Source of the DNA: Neckera pumila
Taxonomy: Eukaryota > Streptophyta > Bryopsida > Hypnales > Neckeraceae
Length of the DNA: 64,000 nt
NCBI GenBank assembly: GCA_963969595.1
Contig: OZ018409.1
Span: forward strand, 2,482,501-2,546,500
Direction of reading: 5' to 3'
Of the stretch, positions 35,134 through 47,045 are shown piece by piece. The position numbers were made by a program, and so were the translations under genes. The first letter of the stretch is position 1. Each line of letters begins with the position of its first letter. Under the pieces are notes generated by a model. That model was not told the DNA's origin. It saw nothing but the letters and a program-made list of their open reading frames with translations, and did not search any database.

Positions 35134-36905
35134 TTTACTAGTATTTCGGCCTGGAGCGTGGAAGAATCGGATCATTTGCAAGCACGCACGGCGTACAGGA
35201 CTTGGTAGAGGGCAATATAGCCACACTAGCTGGTAAACATGGGCACCTAGTTCCACAGCGAAGACTGCAAAGATCGCAAAGATAGCAGCATCTGGTTGAT
35301 GGGGGTGTTTACACTTACTCCAGAATCTACTTGATATAGCATTCTTGAAATTTTTCCTATATCTAAAGGAGACAATCTTGAGTTTTGAAGGCAAGTATTG
35401 TGATGTATATCTTGTACACAGCAGACTTGTTTGGAATTCCCTGCGGGTATTGCACTAAAAATTCCCTCCAAAGAAACACAAAAGTGTAACAAATTCATGG
35501 TCACACTTCACAGGGAATGTGGTTCTCACAAGGATATGTGAGACAAGGAAATTTGTGCATTTTATTCAGGGGAAATTTGTACAATTTTCACTATTATTAG
35601 AAGATGTCTCCACCTCCAAATCAACTCAATTTCTGAAATTAAATATTTTAGAGTGTAGATTTAGGCCTCTTAAATCTAACCTTAATGTAGATGTTAGTGA
35701 ACACAATCAATACTAGTTGTAAATTTTGGACTCTCAAATCTAACTTATATGTAGATTTCGAGTTTCAATCTCATTAATTTGTACATTTTTGAACTTTTGA
35801 TGTAGACCTTTTTTAGATTTCAAGAGTTCAAAATATTAGGTGTATGTAGATTTCATTTGTTTTAACATTTTATGATTTTATATAATATAAAATTTCTTGG
35901 ATTTCTAAAATATACCAACTCTAAAAAAGTTGAATTTTTGTGAATAGAATTCATTACCATGTAGATTGACAACCTACAAGTCTTAAGTATCCAACCTCAT
36001 AGTACCCTTGACAAGCAATATGGGACAATTGCATCTTGTAAAATCTACCGAATATTAGGTAGAAACAACATTGAAATGTACGATGTATATAAAGTCCACC
36101 AAATTGAATTGTACACGGGGAATTTGGAGAGAATTTATGAAAATACTTGCACAAAAAATCTATGATTTACTTTTGTAATAAGAGTTCTTTGAAGATCCCT
36201 CCATGGTGACATTAGAACATAGGGAAATATAGAGACTAGGAGAAACTTGCAGGGAAAAAATGGAGAATCTCCAAATCAGTCAGAGGGAATTCCAAAAGAG
36301 TCCGTTGTGGTAGATTTACTTTAGTGAGACTAGGAAAAGATGTTATAGGAGTCTATAAAAATGTCTTTTCAAAGTAAATGTTTTATAGTTGTACAGGTTA
36401 TTACCATGTTATATAGCCATGATACAAGGTCGTGCCAAAATGGGTTTAGAAATACTTCTATTAAGTAGATCGCTGATGAGTAGTGAAAATATTTGTTGAT
36501 AAAGTGACTTTGATTCACATAAGTTCAATCATCAATTCAAAAACATTTGTATTGATAATACAATTTTGAATCACATGAATATCATATATAAGTTTTTACA
36601 ATAAATACTTGATCTTTAAGGTTTTGACTTCTTACAATATCAAGTGTTGAATGCACTTGCAGAATTAGACACAATAGTTGTAGACTAAACAATAGTTGTA
36701 GACTATTTAAGAGAAAGCCAATTGTATCATATCATCTTGTTTATCAACTTTGTGGTTATAAACCCAATAAAAAGGTGAATTATTATATAGAACTACCTCA
36801 ATGGCTGAAAATTCTTAACATAACTATTCAAATTGAGTAGTTTCACCCAATGACTCGTTTTTAGGTTCTCATTGTGAGGATTTTATTTGTATGGTTGAAT
36901 TTTAT
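35134..36905. other. intergenic DNA, no gene seen
   Basis: The first ~250 bp are GC-richer and probably 3' UTR. Between 35590 and 35850 the phrases GTAGATTT and CTCTTAAATCTAACCTTAATG recur imperfectly. No other structure recognised. Confidence 0.4.
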
Positions 36906-37791
36906 TTAACCCCTAAAGGACCAAATACCATTTTTTGGCAACATAGCAATTTTGAGCAGCTCACTACAAATGGAAATCTTATTTTTTTTCTTTAAAATTT
37001 TTACACAAGATGTAACCAAGGAATAGCTTCAAGGCCCAACAATTTTTATAACTTTTGACTACATAGGTAAAAAGTTATCGCATGATATGCAATTTTCAGT
37101 CCTCGGCAGGTAGTCCGGGCAACTCAAAAAAATTCTTTAAAAATCACTAATTTGAAAAATAAAATTAAAAATTGATTTTATAGACTTATATATATTTGGA
37201 AAGCTTTGAATCATTCCATTTGGATGAATGAGTCAAAAGTTATGAGGAGTTTTAGTTTGAGGATAGTTATGGAATCTCTACTCTAAAATAAGTGGGTGTT
37301 GATTGTTTATTACAACATTGCCATCGTTGGGATTGGCATTTTTCAATTCCATAACAAAATTCTTGACAATTTAGTATTTTGAGTCATTCTCTACTTCTTC
37401 CTATTTACTATTTTTTTCCTATATGTTGTACAATTCCAAATGATTTGAAAATTTTCAAGCATGTAGCCAACTTGCCTTGAGGAATGAATTCAAAGAGTAA
37501 CCACCATTTTGGACATTTTTTCATACAAATGTGACCTTGTAAAGTGTAGCTGCCCAGATTTTCGCAAAGACAAAAAATGGATTTTTTTTCAATTCAAATG
37601 TTAAGATCTTGCAATCCGCATGGTGGAAAATTCTGAATTTTTTTCCGCATCTTCTTAAACTAGTGTACTACAAGATCTTACAGTTACATATATTCAAAAA
37701 TTATTTTTTTCTAAAATTTGGTACTTGTATTAGAAATGGCAGTTTTGGAGCGTTTTTGGTGAAAATATAGTCAAAAACATTTAGGGATTAA
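36906..37791 (+). mobile_element. TTAA-flanked piggyBac-like MITE, copy C
   Basis: Element 36910-37787 (878 bp) starts CCCCTAAAGGACC; the right end TTTAGGGA has one change from GGGG. TTAA at 36906-36909 and 37788-37791. Same subfamily as B and E. Confidence 0.88.
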
Positions 37792-38409
37792 ATGACACAT
37801 GTATGGGAGTATACTAACTTCTCCAATTTAGGTATCACCTAGTCCCTTGAGAAAACAATTATTGAATGGAGAACTAGTTAAACATTTTTATATTGTATAA
37901 AAATTAATGAAATTTCAAATCCATCATTTCATTGGACTATTTTGCCCTTTTCATTACAACTTCATTTGCTACATTCAATTCTGTACATAACGAGCCATAT
38001 ATTACATATGTTCTGAACATGGTGCATGGAGACATGGACATATGTGACTCCTCCGTGGCATGCTATTAAATAAAATTGATGGAAAGCTTTCAGTTCAAAA
38101 TACTTCAACGAGGTAAATGAGAACCTTGCTATTTCAAAGGGTAAGGTGTCACAGAGAGTCAGAGACCAATAAGAGAGTTTTAGATATTGGAAATCTATAC
38201 CAGCCCTAGATTTTTTTTGGACTGTGCGGTCTGAAATTTGTATGAGTCCTAGATTTCTATAATGTACACCATTCGTAGATATCACTTTTGCAATTCAGAC
38301 TGAGCGGTGTAAAAATGGCACATGGAATACCAGTTGCCATTTTAATGAAGTTTGCCATGTATGTACTTATCGGCTTTTGGAGCACTACCTGCACAGTACA
38401 ATACAACTA
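37792..38409. other. intergenic DNA downstream of the P450 gene
   Basis: Includes the likely 3' UTR of the minus-strand P450 gene. No other feature seen. Confidence 0.4.
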
Positions 38410-40068
38410 CTAAATCGAAATCTTATACACATCCATTGACACCCGGGGCTTCGCCACCGCGACGAGGGGTTCAGCAATTGGGCAAACTGCTCCGAAACTT
38501 TCCAACATACTCATATCTTCGGGACTAATACCAGGTGCTGGGCTCCAATCCAATGCGTGCAGCACTGCTGCGAGGCCGCCTTGCACCATAAGCTGACCCA
38601 GATTCATGCCGGGACATCCACGCCGGCCGGAGCTGAAGGGCAGTATCTCATAATGCGTTCCCGCAACATCTCTGTCGGAGCTCAAGAACCGATCTGGGTT
38701 GAATTCAAGAGGATTCTCCCATGATGCCGGGTCCCGACCGACTGCCCAAATGCTGACAAGGACGTTGGTGTTGGCAGGGATGTGGTAACCGTTCAGCTGA
38801 GCTGCTGTTGGGTTCACATGAGGTATCGTAAGCGGAACAGGAGGATGAAGACGGAAGTTTTCTTTGACGATGGCTTGCAAGTAGTGTAGGTTAGGAAGGT
38901 CTGCCTCCCGTACAGGCCGATCCCTTCCTACAACGACGTCGAGCTCTTCCTGTGCCCTTTTCATAACTTGAGGATGATGAATGAGCTCAGACAATGCCCA
39001 CTCCAGGGTTGTCGCAGAAGTGTCGGTGCCCCCTCCGAGCATATCCTGCACCCGACACAAATTTTAACATTATCAATGATCAACACGAAAGCTGTTCAAC
39101 GACACGACGATTCGGACCAGATTCTGTACAGACCACCAACGGCCCATCACGAGAACGTCACGTACCACGAGGACTGCTATGATCGACTTATCTTCGAGTT
39201 CTTCATCTAGCTCCAGAAGAACATCCAGGAAATGCTTGACTCCGTTCTCCTTGGCAGTCACATTGCGCTGTGCCCTGTGCTCCTGAATGATGCGGGCCAG
39301 CAGCGTCTCTAGATCCTTGCTTACCCTCCTCATGGGTCCTTCAATCCCCTGCAAGTCGAACGGCTTCAGAGCGGGAATGAGGTCACCAATGTTGAATTTT
39401 CCCACGGCTTCAGCTATTTCTGAGACGCATTTGAAAAATCTGTCAAAAACTTCGCCGATAAGGTTGTCCGTTGCTTCACGACGCCTACCAAACAACATAC
39501 GGCACATGTTGTTGCTAGTCAGTGTGTGGAATGTGGGTCTCATCTCGACGAGCTCACCACCTCGACCGCGTTCAATGATGCTTTGTACCATCATGGCGAC
39601 CTCATCCTGCCGTTGAGCTCTAAACGTGGTGAGTCTCGCTGGGGTGAGGAGCTCCGTCATACATATCTTACGGAGCCGACGCCAATGATCTCCGTAAGGC
39701 GAGAAGATTACGTCAGAGTAGTCGAAACCCAGATGCTTACCCGCCGTGGATTGAGGTCTGGAAGCAAATTCTGCATCGTGGACCTTCAATATCTCCTGAG
39801 CCATTTCGGCATTGGATATTACCAGATGATTCAAAAAACCCAAGCGCATGAACATAATAGGGCCGTATTTTCGCGCAAGCGTTTCCATTGAGCGATGGGG
39901 AAGTGAGCTCAGAGAGAACAAAGAACCAACAATCGGCCAGGCGGGCGGTCCAGGAGGCAGAGACAAACGGCCTTCCGGCTCCACGGAGACGAGGTAGAGA
40001 AGAACAGTAGCCGTCCCGACGAGGAGAAGCCAGGAAGAGACGACGAGAAGCCAGAAGGAGAGCTCCAT
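38410..40068 (-). CDS. cytochrome P450, A-type (CYP71 clan)
   Basis: Minus strand, exons 40068-39166 and 39045-38410 with a 120-bp GT-AG intron (39165-39046), phase 0; 512 residues. The start is the ATG at 40066-40068, with A at -3 and G at +4; the upstream extension to 40125 opens with GTG, not ATG. Residues 4-28 form the ER signal anchor, then the PPGPPAWP hinge (38-45), WRRLR (129-133, C-helix), GGGTDTS (305-311, I-helix oxygen activation), ENFR (363-366, E-x-x-R), FNPDRF (416-421) and the haem loop FSSGRRGCPG with Cys445 as thiolate ligand. All hallmark residues are present. The intron just before the I-helix is the conserved position of A-type plant P450s. It should hydroxylate a specialised metabolite on the ER with P450 reductase; the substrate cannot be read from sequence. 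Confidence 0.93.
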
Positions 40069-40530
40069 GCTGTGGGAAGACAGGACTCCCGAGACTTGCA
40101 GGGCTTCAAGAGCCCGCCTATCCACCTCGAGTAGCTCTGTGAGAAGAGACTTTGCACGAGCGCGTGCAAGGCATCAGCTAAGCTAATATGGCGCCCACCA
40201 AGTTTTATTGAGGCACATTTATTGAAAGCGCATCTGGAAAAACTTGCAGAAGGAAGAAGCCCAAAGTGGGAGGGTCCCACTTGTCGCCCCCAGGGTCGCA
40301 CCAGAAAACCATTTAAACGACCCCAAGGACTAATTTGGGCCGGGTCTGGGAGTCCAAATCTGAATTCTAAGTCTATAATCCTGCAGTATTTGGCACAAGA
40401 TGATATCTGCTTACAGTTGAGCTGCCGCCCTCCTCCTGACTTGTGTTGTCCTATTGCTGGTGTTGAGGTGATCGAGAGATCGTCACACAATCTGTCGGAG
40501 TTCCAAACATTGTGTGCGGCCGCCAGATTG

Positions 40531-41180
40531 AGAAGGCGGTTCCATTCAATCCGGCCTGGTTTCGAAATTGGCAACCTACACGTGTGAGAGTTGCGTTCAC
40601 TTGGCAAGCGGCAGAAAATTTGGTGATCCCCTTTTCCAAAGCGTTGAAGGAATGGGCACGGCAGGCATCATTCACCGGACGTGTGTCATGCATCCTTCTG
40701 CGCAACAATTCACGAACATGTTTTCTATGCGTTCAGCTCTGCAATTATGTCTTTTTATCTTGTCCTTTGATGGTTCCCATCGTTTTGTCCGTTTCGCACG
40801 AACAAAACAATTCTGTGTAACAGACTAATGACCTTGGAAGCAACTGACCGTGGCATGACGTCGATCTGGCGAGCTAATTTAGTGACGACGTCAGGAGACT
40901 CAAATGAGTGACTCGAAGGTGCTTAAACCATCAACAGGAAATTCTGGGAGAAGGCGGTTCCTTTCAGTCCGGCCTGGTCTTTGAATTGGCAACCTGCGTG
41001 ACGTGAGAGTTGCGCGCATTCGAAAGGAATTCTGTCATTCTGTCTTTTCATATTCCTTGTCCTTTGATTCCTTCCCATCGTTTTGTTCGTTTCGCACGAA
41101 CGAAACCACTCTGTGGTACAGACCGCGGCATGACCTCGCACTGGCGAGCTAACATCGTGACGACATCAGGGGATTTTCCC
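40531..41180. repeat. direct duplication upstream of the P450 gene
   Basis: Blocks AGAAGGCGGTTCC...TCCGGCCTGG...GGCAACCT, CCCATCGTTTTGT...TTTCGCACGAAC, and GCATGAC...CTGGCGAGCTAA...GACGACRTCAGG occur in the same order at 40531-40900 and 40949-41175. The second copy is shorter by ~130 bp inside. The blocks contain TGACGTC-type bZIP-like cores. They start ~460 bp upstream of the P450 ATG. Confidence 0.8.
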
Positions 41181-43130
41181 GTCCGGTCACCTAATATCTC
41201 TGGTTAGCTTCCAAATTTCATCACAACTCAAATACGTACGGTGGTCCATGATGAGAATTACACTAATTTTTTTTATATCAAGATTTGCCTTCCATGCCAT
41301 GTGTTGAAGTTGGGCATTAGCTTCAAAACGATTTATGAAAAAGTTCACTTGCATTTAAAGTATGATTTATGCAAAATTTCCAAAGTAAAAATCTTGTATT
41401 TTTCTAAACAATTTAAAAAGCCCACTTCAAGTTTGAAACCCCTTATTGTAATTATCAAACTTTTTAGCAGATCTTCAGAGTTAATGTAGCCATTCATTGG
41501 TCTAAATATGCATCCTTCTTATAATACAATTCTTTATTTTCTTTGGTTTGACAATAAATGATGCAAAACAACTACAAATCCACAATCATTGCAAAAAATA
41601 CATTACAGAAGATATGGGCCTTGTGGAGGACTATTTCAATTTTGGCGGATGTCCAAGTATACTGAAATCTATTTTTTTTAAATATTTATTTATTTATTTA
41701 TTTATTTATTTTAAAATTATTTATTTTTGAAAGATCAATAATTTATTTTTTTTAATAATAATTTATTTTTAATAATATATATATATATTTTTTCAATCAA
41801 AAATCCAATAGAACACATTAACTAACTACTTACCTTGTAGATTCTTCAATACCCAGTTTGAACTAATATTTCCTATAAATGCTCATTTTCATGCAAAAAA
41901 AGGTCCTCCTAATCTCCTATAGCCTAAAATTTTCTCTCATAGGCCATTTGAAAGGACTTCATGGAAAAGAGATTTCACTAAAAAAACAATCTTGAAACAA
42001 ATTGAAATGAAAGTGCAAAGGAGTCCTTTTTACTAAACGTGGAAAACTTAAAATACAATATTTTTTGACAGCCATTGGGAGGAACATGTCTACCTACTAT
42101 TGAAATAGACTATCAATGTCTACCTACTATTGAAATAGACTATCAATGTCTACCTACTATTGAAATAGACTATCAAATTTTCAACTTTAGATCAAATTTT
42201 GGATATTCTTTATTATTCAAAAACTAAAAATGTGACAAATTAATTAAAATTGTTTTAAAATATAAAATATTTTTTTTAAATATATTTGAAAATGTAGAAT
42301 ATAATTATATTCAAGACAACCATCTCCTAAAAAAAAATCATATGAATTGTGCTTCAAAAATTATTATAAAAGAGTGCTCTTGCACCCTCCTCTGTAACAA
42401 ATAACTAGTATTACTTTGAGTAGTGATTGATATACATGTGTAAAATGGGGCAAATACCAAATAAGTACTTAGAGCTTTTAAAGGAGCATCTTTTATATTA
42501 CCTATTTCCATTTGCTAATAGGCTGCAAAAATTATTAGTTTGTTTGTTTTTATTATGGGATTTTGAATAAGACAAGAAGTAATCTTGAGAAGAGTTTTAT
42601 AGGAGTGGGAGTTTAATGTATTAAAAGTCATTATGTCTTTACCATGTATTATTGTATTATCATATGGAAAAAGTAAAACTGAGGCTTTGCCACTAGATAA
42701 AATGTGTGTTGGTTCACTCCAATTTCTGCCAAATGGTGAAATCATATCATCATTGCAAATGTAATAGCATGTCAAAAAGTTAAGAGATTTTGCCTCTTGA
42801 TGACTTATTTGTTAGTTTGTTTCACACTTTATCACATTGCAAACTAATATTACCATTTCGCATATAACATAATGTGGAAAATGTCAAAGGAACTAATACT
42901 AGGCCCATTTATTTCACATACAACACAATGTAAAAAATGTGAAAGGATTTGTGTTTTGGTGAACTTGCTACTTTCCTTCAGGAACCTCTTCACGTTCATT
43001 CTACGAATTCATTGAAGATTTTTCAGTTCTAGTTATGGCACGTAAAATTTCTAGCAAACTCGGAGTATCACTGTTCATTTGTCCTCATTTAGTTGTGACT
43101 CCCTAGTATGGAAATTACTGCAATTCTGAT
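41181..43130. other. AT-rich intergenic DNA, no gene seen
   Basis: Contains a TTTA microsatellite at about 41686-41710 and a 30-bp tandem repeat at 42087-42176. No supported ORF. Confidence 0.4.
42087..42176. repeat. 30-bp perfect tandem repeat x3
   Basis: Three identical copies of a 30-bp unit beginning TGTCTACCTACTATTGAAAT, so the duplication is recent or conserved by gene conversion. Confidence 0.95.
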
Positions 43131-43133
43131 CCG

Positions 43134-44009
43134 TCATAAGCCCTCACGCACGTCCTCCACCCGGCCGTGCGGCAGTTGTCGATCAGCCACCTCCAGCCTT
43201 TGCTGCAGCCTCGCTATGAGCTCCACCATCTGATTAGCTCTTTCAGTATGGCGCTTCTCCCTCTTCCTCTCTTCCTCCGCCTCCCAAGCCAACCTCCCAT
43301 TCCGCTCCTCCAACGCCCTCACCCTGTGCCCACTTCGCACCACTTCGTCTCGCTCCTTCCCCAAAATCCTCTCCCGATCACGCACCGCATGACGCAACCT
43401 TGCGTGCCGGTGCTGCAAATCAGACACATCCAACTCCAAGTCGATGCGATCGATGCCCAGCCTCATCACGCGCACTCTTTCCGCATCCAGAGACTCTGAC
43501 AATTGGTGGATCGAGCTCTCATAGGCAGTCAGCACGGAACTCGGGGTGAGCAGGAAGCTGGCGGAAGAGAGGTCCTCGGAGCCGGAGTTGTCAGGGGCTG
43601 GGGTAAGCGTTGGGGTTGGAGTAAGCAAGAGCGGATTGCGTGGACGGGGTGGGATATCGATAATAGCGCTGGTAGCCTCGTTGGTTCCCGTGTTGGTTGA
43701 GGCTCCCCCGCCATAGAGAGGAATGATGTCGAGGTCTCCTCGTAAGGTGTATCCGCAGACTGGGCATGGCTTGGATTCATTCTGGAGCCACTGGTGCATG
43801 CAGGGCCAACAAAAGACGTCGCCACAAGAGGTGGAGATGGGGTCCGTGGGAGGCTCCTTGCAGATGAAGCACTGGAGGATGTTTGAGTGGAAGGCGAATG
43901 GGGAGTCGTCAGCGGTGGTGGAGCCCGTGGATGAGGGAGTCCCAGCTGGGCTGTTGTCCATGACTGCGATCGATTGATCGTCTTGGGTGGAGTCACGACT
44001 CGTGCTCAT
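43134..44009 (-). CDS. RMA-like RING E3 ligase with His-to-Asp change and long coiled coil
   Basis: 291 codons, single exon, ATG at 44007-44009. A Ser/Thr-rich N-terminus (~1-40) precedes the RING: Cys47, Cys50, Cys62, Asp64, Cys67, Cys70, Cys82, Cys85. Position 64 is GAC (Asp) where the family has His (CGDVFCWPC versus CGHIFCWPC). Asp can serve as a zinc ligand in some RINGs (RBX1 uses Asp at another site), so activity is possible but not assured. IIPLYGGG and IPPRPRNPLL follow, as in the gene at 34393, so the two share ancestry along the full length. From ~165 to ~285 there are many Arg/Glu/Leu heptads, a long coiled coil; no membrane segment. The coding region is GC-rich compared with its surroundings. 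Confidence 0.83.
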   Translation of the reverse strand: MSTSRDSTQDDQSIAVMDNSPAGTPSSTGSTTADDSPFAFHSNILQCFICKEPPTDPISTSCGDVFCWPCMHQWLQNESKPCPVCGYTLRGDLDIIPLYGGGASTNTGTNEATSAIIDIPPRPRNPLLLTPTPTLTPAPDNSGSEDLSSASFLLTPSSVLTAYESSIHQLSESLDAERVRVMRLGIDRIDLELDVSDLQHRHARLRHAVRDRERILGKERDEVVRSGHRVRALEERNGRLAWEAEEERKREKRHTERANQMVELIARLQQRLEVADRQLPHGRVEDVREGL

Positions 44010-44339
44010 GATTTCAGCGAAGTCGATCTTCCTGTGCTATGTACTCAACTGGATGGCACGTGACAGTGCACTTCAACTTCAAGTGTACAAAATGGGGACA
44101 CAATGCGGACTCGAATGTCACTCAGGAATGTCGGTACATATGCAAATTAATAACGTAACCCTAAATATATGGAAAATATGGAAAGCAGCAGAGGGATGAG
44201 TGAGTGGAGTCCAACAATGCTCTCCGTTCCTCAATTAGAAGAAGCTCTAATCGCACTAGCTTATGAGTTTGAAGCTCAATCTAACCGAACCGAACCTATG
44301 ATCTCTCACATTGAAGACTTGAATGTGATTGTGGCATCA

Positions 44340-44470
44340 GGGCCCTGCTCTCTGCGCTTATATACTTACATATCAAGGCCTCGATCGGTGGTAGCTCATG
44401 TGAATGTTTCTAGCTGGTTGGATCGTCCAAGTCGGTCTCGGTAGTCAAGCCGGCCTCGGTATGATGCGAT
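44340..44470 (-). promoter_or_regulatory. promoter of the third RMA-like gene
   Basis: On the minus strand AAGTATATAAGCGCAGAGAG (TATA box at 44358-44364) is followed by CAGGGCCCTGA, closely matching AGTATATAAGCACAAGGTCAG plus GGCCTTC of the gene at 34393. Upstream are TACCGAGGCC, TACCGAGACCGAC and GATCGAGGCC, variants of the ACCGAGGC motif in the other two promoters. One (ACCGAC) equals the DRE/CRT core. Confidence 0.6.
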
Positions 44471-44819
44471 CGGGTGACACCCTGCACCGGATGAGAGCAA
44501 ATTCTTAGTCAGGAGTATGCCTGTTGACATCAGACATTGGAGCGATGCAAAAGGTATCTAAGATTGGCGATTTGCAAGACATGGACGATACTTCAATGGC
44601 ATTCCTTCTTCTCGATCAGACTTCATGGTTTTCAAGTTTCATCCGGTACATCACACGTTTGCAACCATATCTTGAAATGTGTTTAAGAGGGAAATTTGAC
44701 TTATTATTCACAAGGAAAGTAGAGTGACATCCCTCATGAGATTTAATGAAACATTTCCCAGCTCTTTCCTTGAATAATAGCATAACTCTGATTGTAGAGT
44801 TAGATCCCTGACTATAGAA

Positions 44820-45060
44820 ATCACAAGTAAAAGTAAGTCGTAATGAAGTCACAAATGAATCACAACAAGTTGTACATTAGTTGTTAACAAGTTATAGAGA
44901 GTTGCAACAAAGTCACAAACGAGTCACAAATAAGTCATACATTAGTTGCTAACAAGTTATAGATGAGTTCATTGAGTTGCAATGAAGTCATAGTTGAATC
45001 ATACATTAGTTGCAAACGAGTCGCCAAGAAGTTGTACAACTTATCAATTGAGTGACTGAC
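44820..45060. repeat. degenerate repeat field (AGTTGCAA / AAGTCACAAAT)
   Basis: Irregular repeats such as AGTCACAAATGAATCACAAC, GTACATTAGTTGYTAACAAG and GAGTTGCAA. Word content resembles the reverse complement of the CAACTA-rich field at 28500-28900. Confidence 0.5.
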
Positions 45061-45069
45061 CTCATGTGA

Positions 45070-46640
45070 CACAAAGTACCACATAAGCAAGCATGTCAGA
45101 AGAATTTGTCAATGAAGTTTTAAGTAGGTTGTTGAATGAAAAATAACCTTGTTGTCCTTTGCAACTACTATAAATTTCTGAAGTAGCAGTAATTGCAAAT
45201 GCCCCATGCAACTAAAAAACTAATTATTCTTTTTACTCGCAAATTAACTTATTTTCTTCTACTATTACTTCCATGAGAATCTCACTAGTCAAAGTTATCT
45301 TTCAATATCTAAATGTGTTCTTGTGCTTCCAAATCATCCATAATTGCATAAGCAATATTGTATTCTATCCCAATTCATCATGGACATGAATTCTTTACAA
45401 ATTACATAATATCAATTCCATAAGATGGGTACAATCAGGTTCTTTGCATAATTTTCAGAGTTGAAACTCCTAAAGTGGGTGTCTAAATATCATTCATTGT
45501 GCCTTCCAAGCAATGAATAAGTATTTTTTACTAATTGCCTTAAGTATCTCAAATCTCAATGGAACTGAGTTTTAAGTTCAAAAGTTAGCAAACTTAGTAG
45601 TGTTAGCCACTCTTTAGTCTTTAAGGCAAAATTATGGACTTAAAAAATAATGCTACCAAAAAACAAAATTCAACCATATCAAAACGTACAATGTATTCTT
45701 TCTATTCCAAAACGGTAAAAAAATTAAAATTGGACATTCATTAAAAAAGTTATAGACAGATGAAGTTTAACCTCTAAATTAACCCCTCAAACTTCATTCA
45801 TAGATTGCTAATGATTTTTTGATCCAAATTCACTTTTGATTTTTGGAATTTGTTTAAAATTAATTCTAGTATCTATGATTTTAGCTTAATTCAAATAGGA
45901 TGGATGATTATTACTTTCATCCAAATCTAAATTGTTTTAAGCTCAAATTTCATCCTACTCTATCTTTTTTGAAATAGCTTTATTTTCTAAGTGTTAATTA
46001 GTTATAAAATCCTCTAATTACTTAGCAAATGACTCTAAATTCAAATTATTCTCATAAGGATCTTATGTTGGGTTCCCAAGAGTGTCACACGGAAAGTTCA
46101 AGAGTTTTTTTCCGACATCTTTCATTACTCTTGACTTTTCTAGTATTTGACTTTGGCAGGCTTGGAAGTAGGTTTGGATGTAGGCTTAGTACAAGTCGGA
46201 TGGAACCACCAGTAAGTTAGTCAGTGTTTAAAGTTACTTGAAAGGAAGGTGTAAGGTATATGGCTCAACATTTCAATTGTTATAGGGCCAAGAATTGCAT
46301 AGAAGGAGGTTGTTTAGCTCTTAGCAAGCCCTATGGGCTTTTTCAAAATCAAAATCGGGATTTCACATAGTTCTTGATTTTAAGTGTTCTTAAGCTTAAA
46401 TAAGAAAATGTAGCTCCAATAATCTACTATTTTCCACTTGTATTTCTTCAAAATTTGTTAACATTGTAATTTTTGTGACATTATGAAGATAGCATCTCCA
46501 AAGCTCAATATACAATACTTTTGAATATTTTCTATAGAATTTCTCTTAGTCTGGGTTTAAAGAGTGTTTCCATTACTCCATGATATTTGAGAAACTTTAT
46601 TTTAATTTAATTTTAAATGTAATACTACTTTTTATTTTTT
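45070..46640. other. AT-rich intergenic DNA, no gene seen
   Basis: No sustained ORF or terminal repeats recognised. Confidence 0.4.
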
Positions 46641-46650
46641 TCAATCACAA

Positions 46651-47045
46651 TTTTTTTTATAAATTTTTTTTTTATAAATTTTTTTTTTATAAAATATTTT
46701 TTTATAAAATATTTTTTTATAAAATATTTTTTTATAAAATATTTTTTTATACAATATTTTTTTATAAAATATTTTTTTATACAATATTTTTTTATAAAAT
46801 ATTTTTTTATACAATATTTTTTTATACAATATTTTTTTATACAATATTTTTTTATACAATATTTTTTTATACAATATTTTTTTATAAAATATTTTTTTAT
46901 ACAATATTTTTTTATAAAATATTTTTTTATATAATATTTTTTTATAAAATATTTTTTTATACAATATTTTTTTATACAATATTTTTTTATAAAATATTTT
47001 TTTATAAAATATTTTCTTATAAAATATTTTTTTATAAAATTATAG
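46651..47045. repeat. 15-bp tandem array, about 25 units
   Basis: Units ATAAAATATTTTTTT and ATACAATATTTTTTT alternate irregularly. The period is a multiple of three, so both strands show long open frames (FFYKI / FFYTI on plus), which are artefacts of the repeat rather than genes. Confidence 0.95.

Noticed and set aside
40069..40125. N-terminal extension of the P450 frame
   Set aside because: It opens with GTG; the ATG at 40066-40068 has a good context and gives a standard P450 N-terminus.
39909..40607. 232-codon minus-strand ORF overlapping the P450 5' end
   Set aside because: It overlaps the real P450 exon in another frame and extends into promoter repeats.
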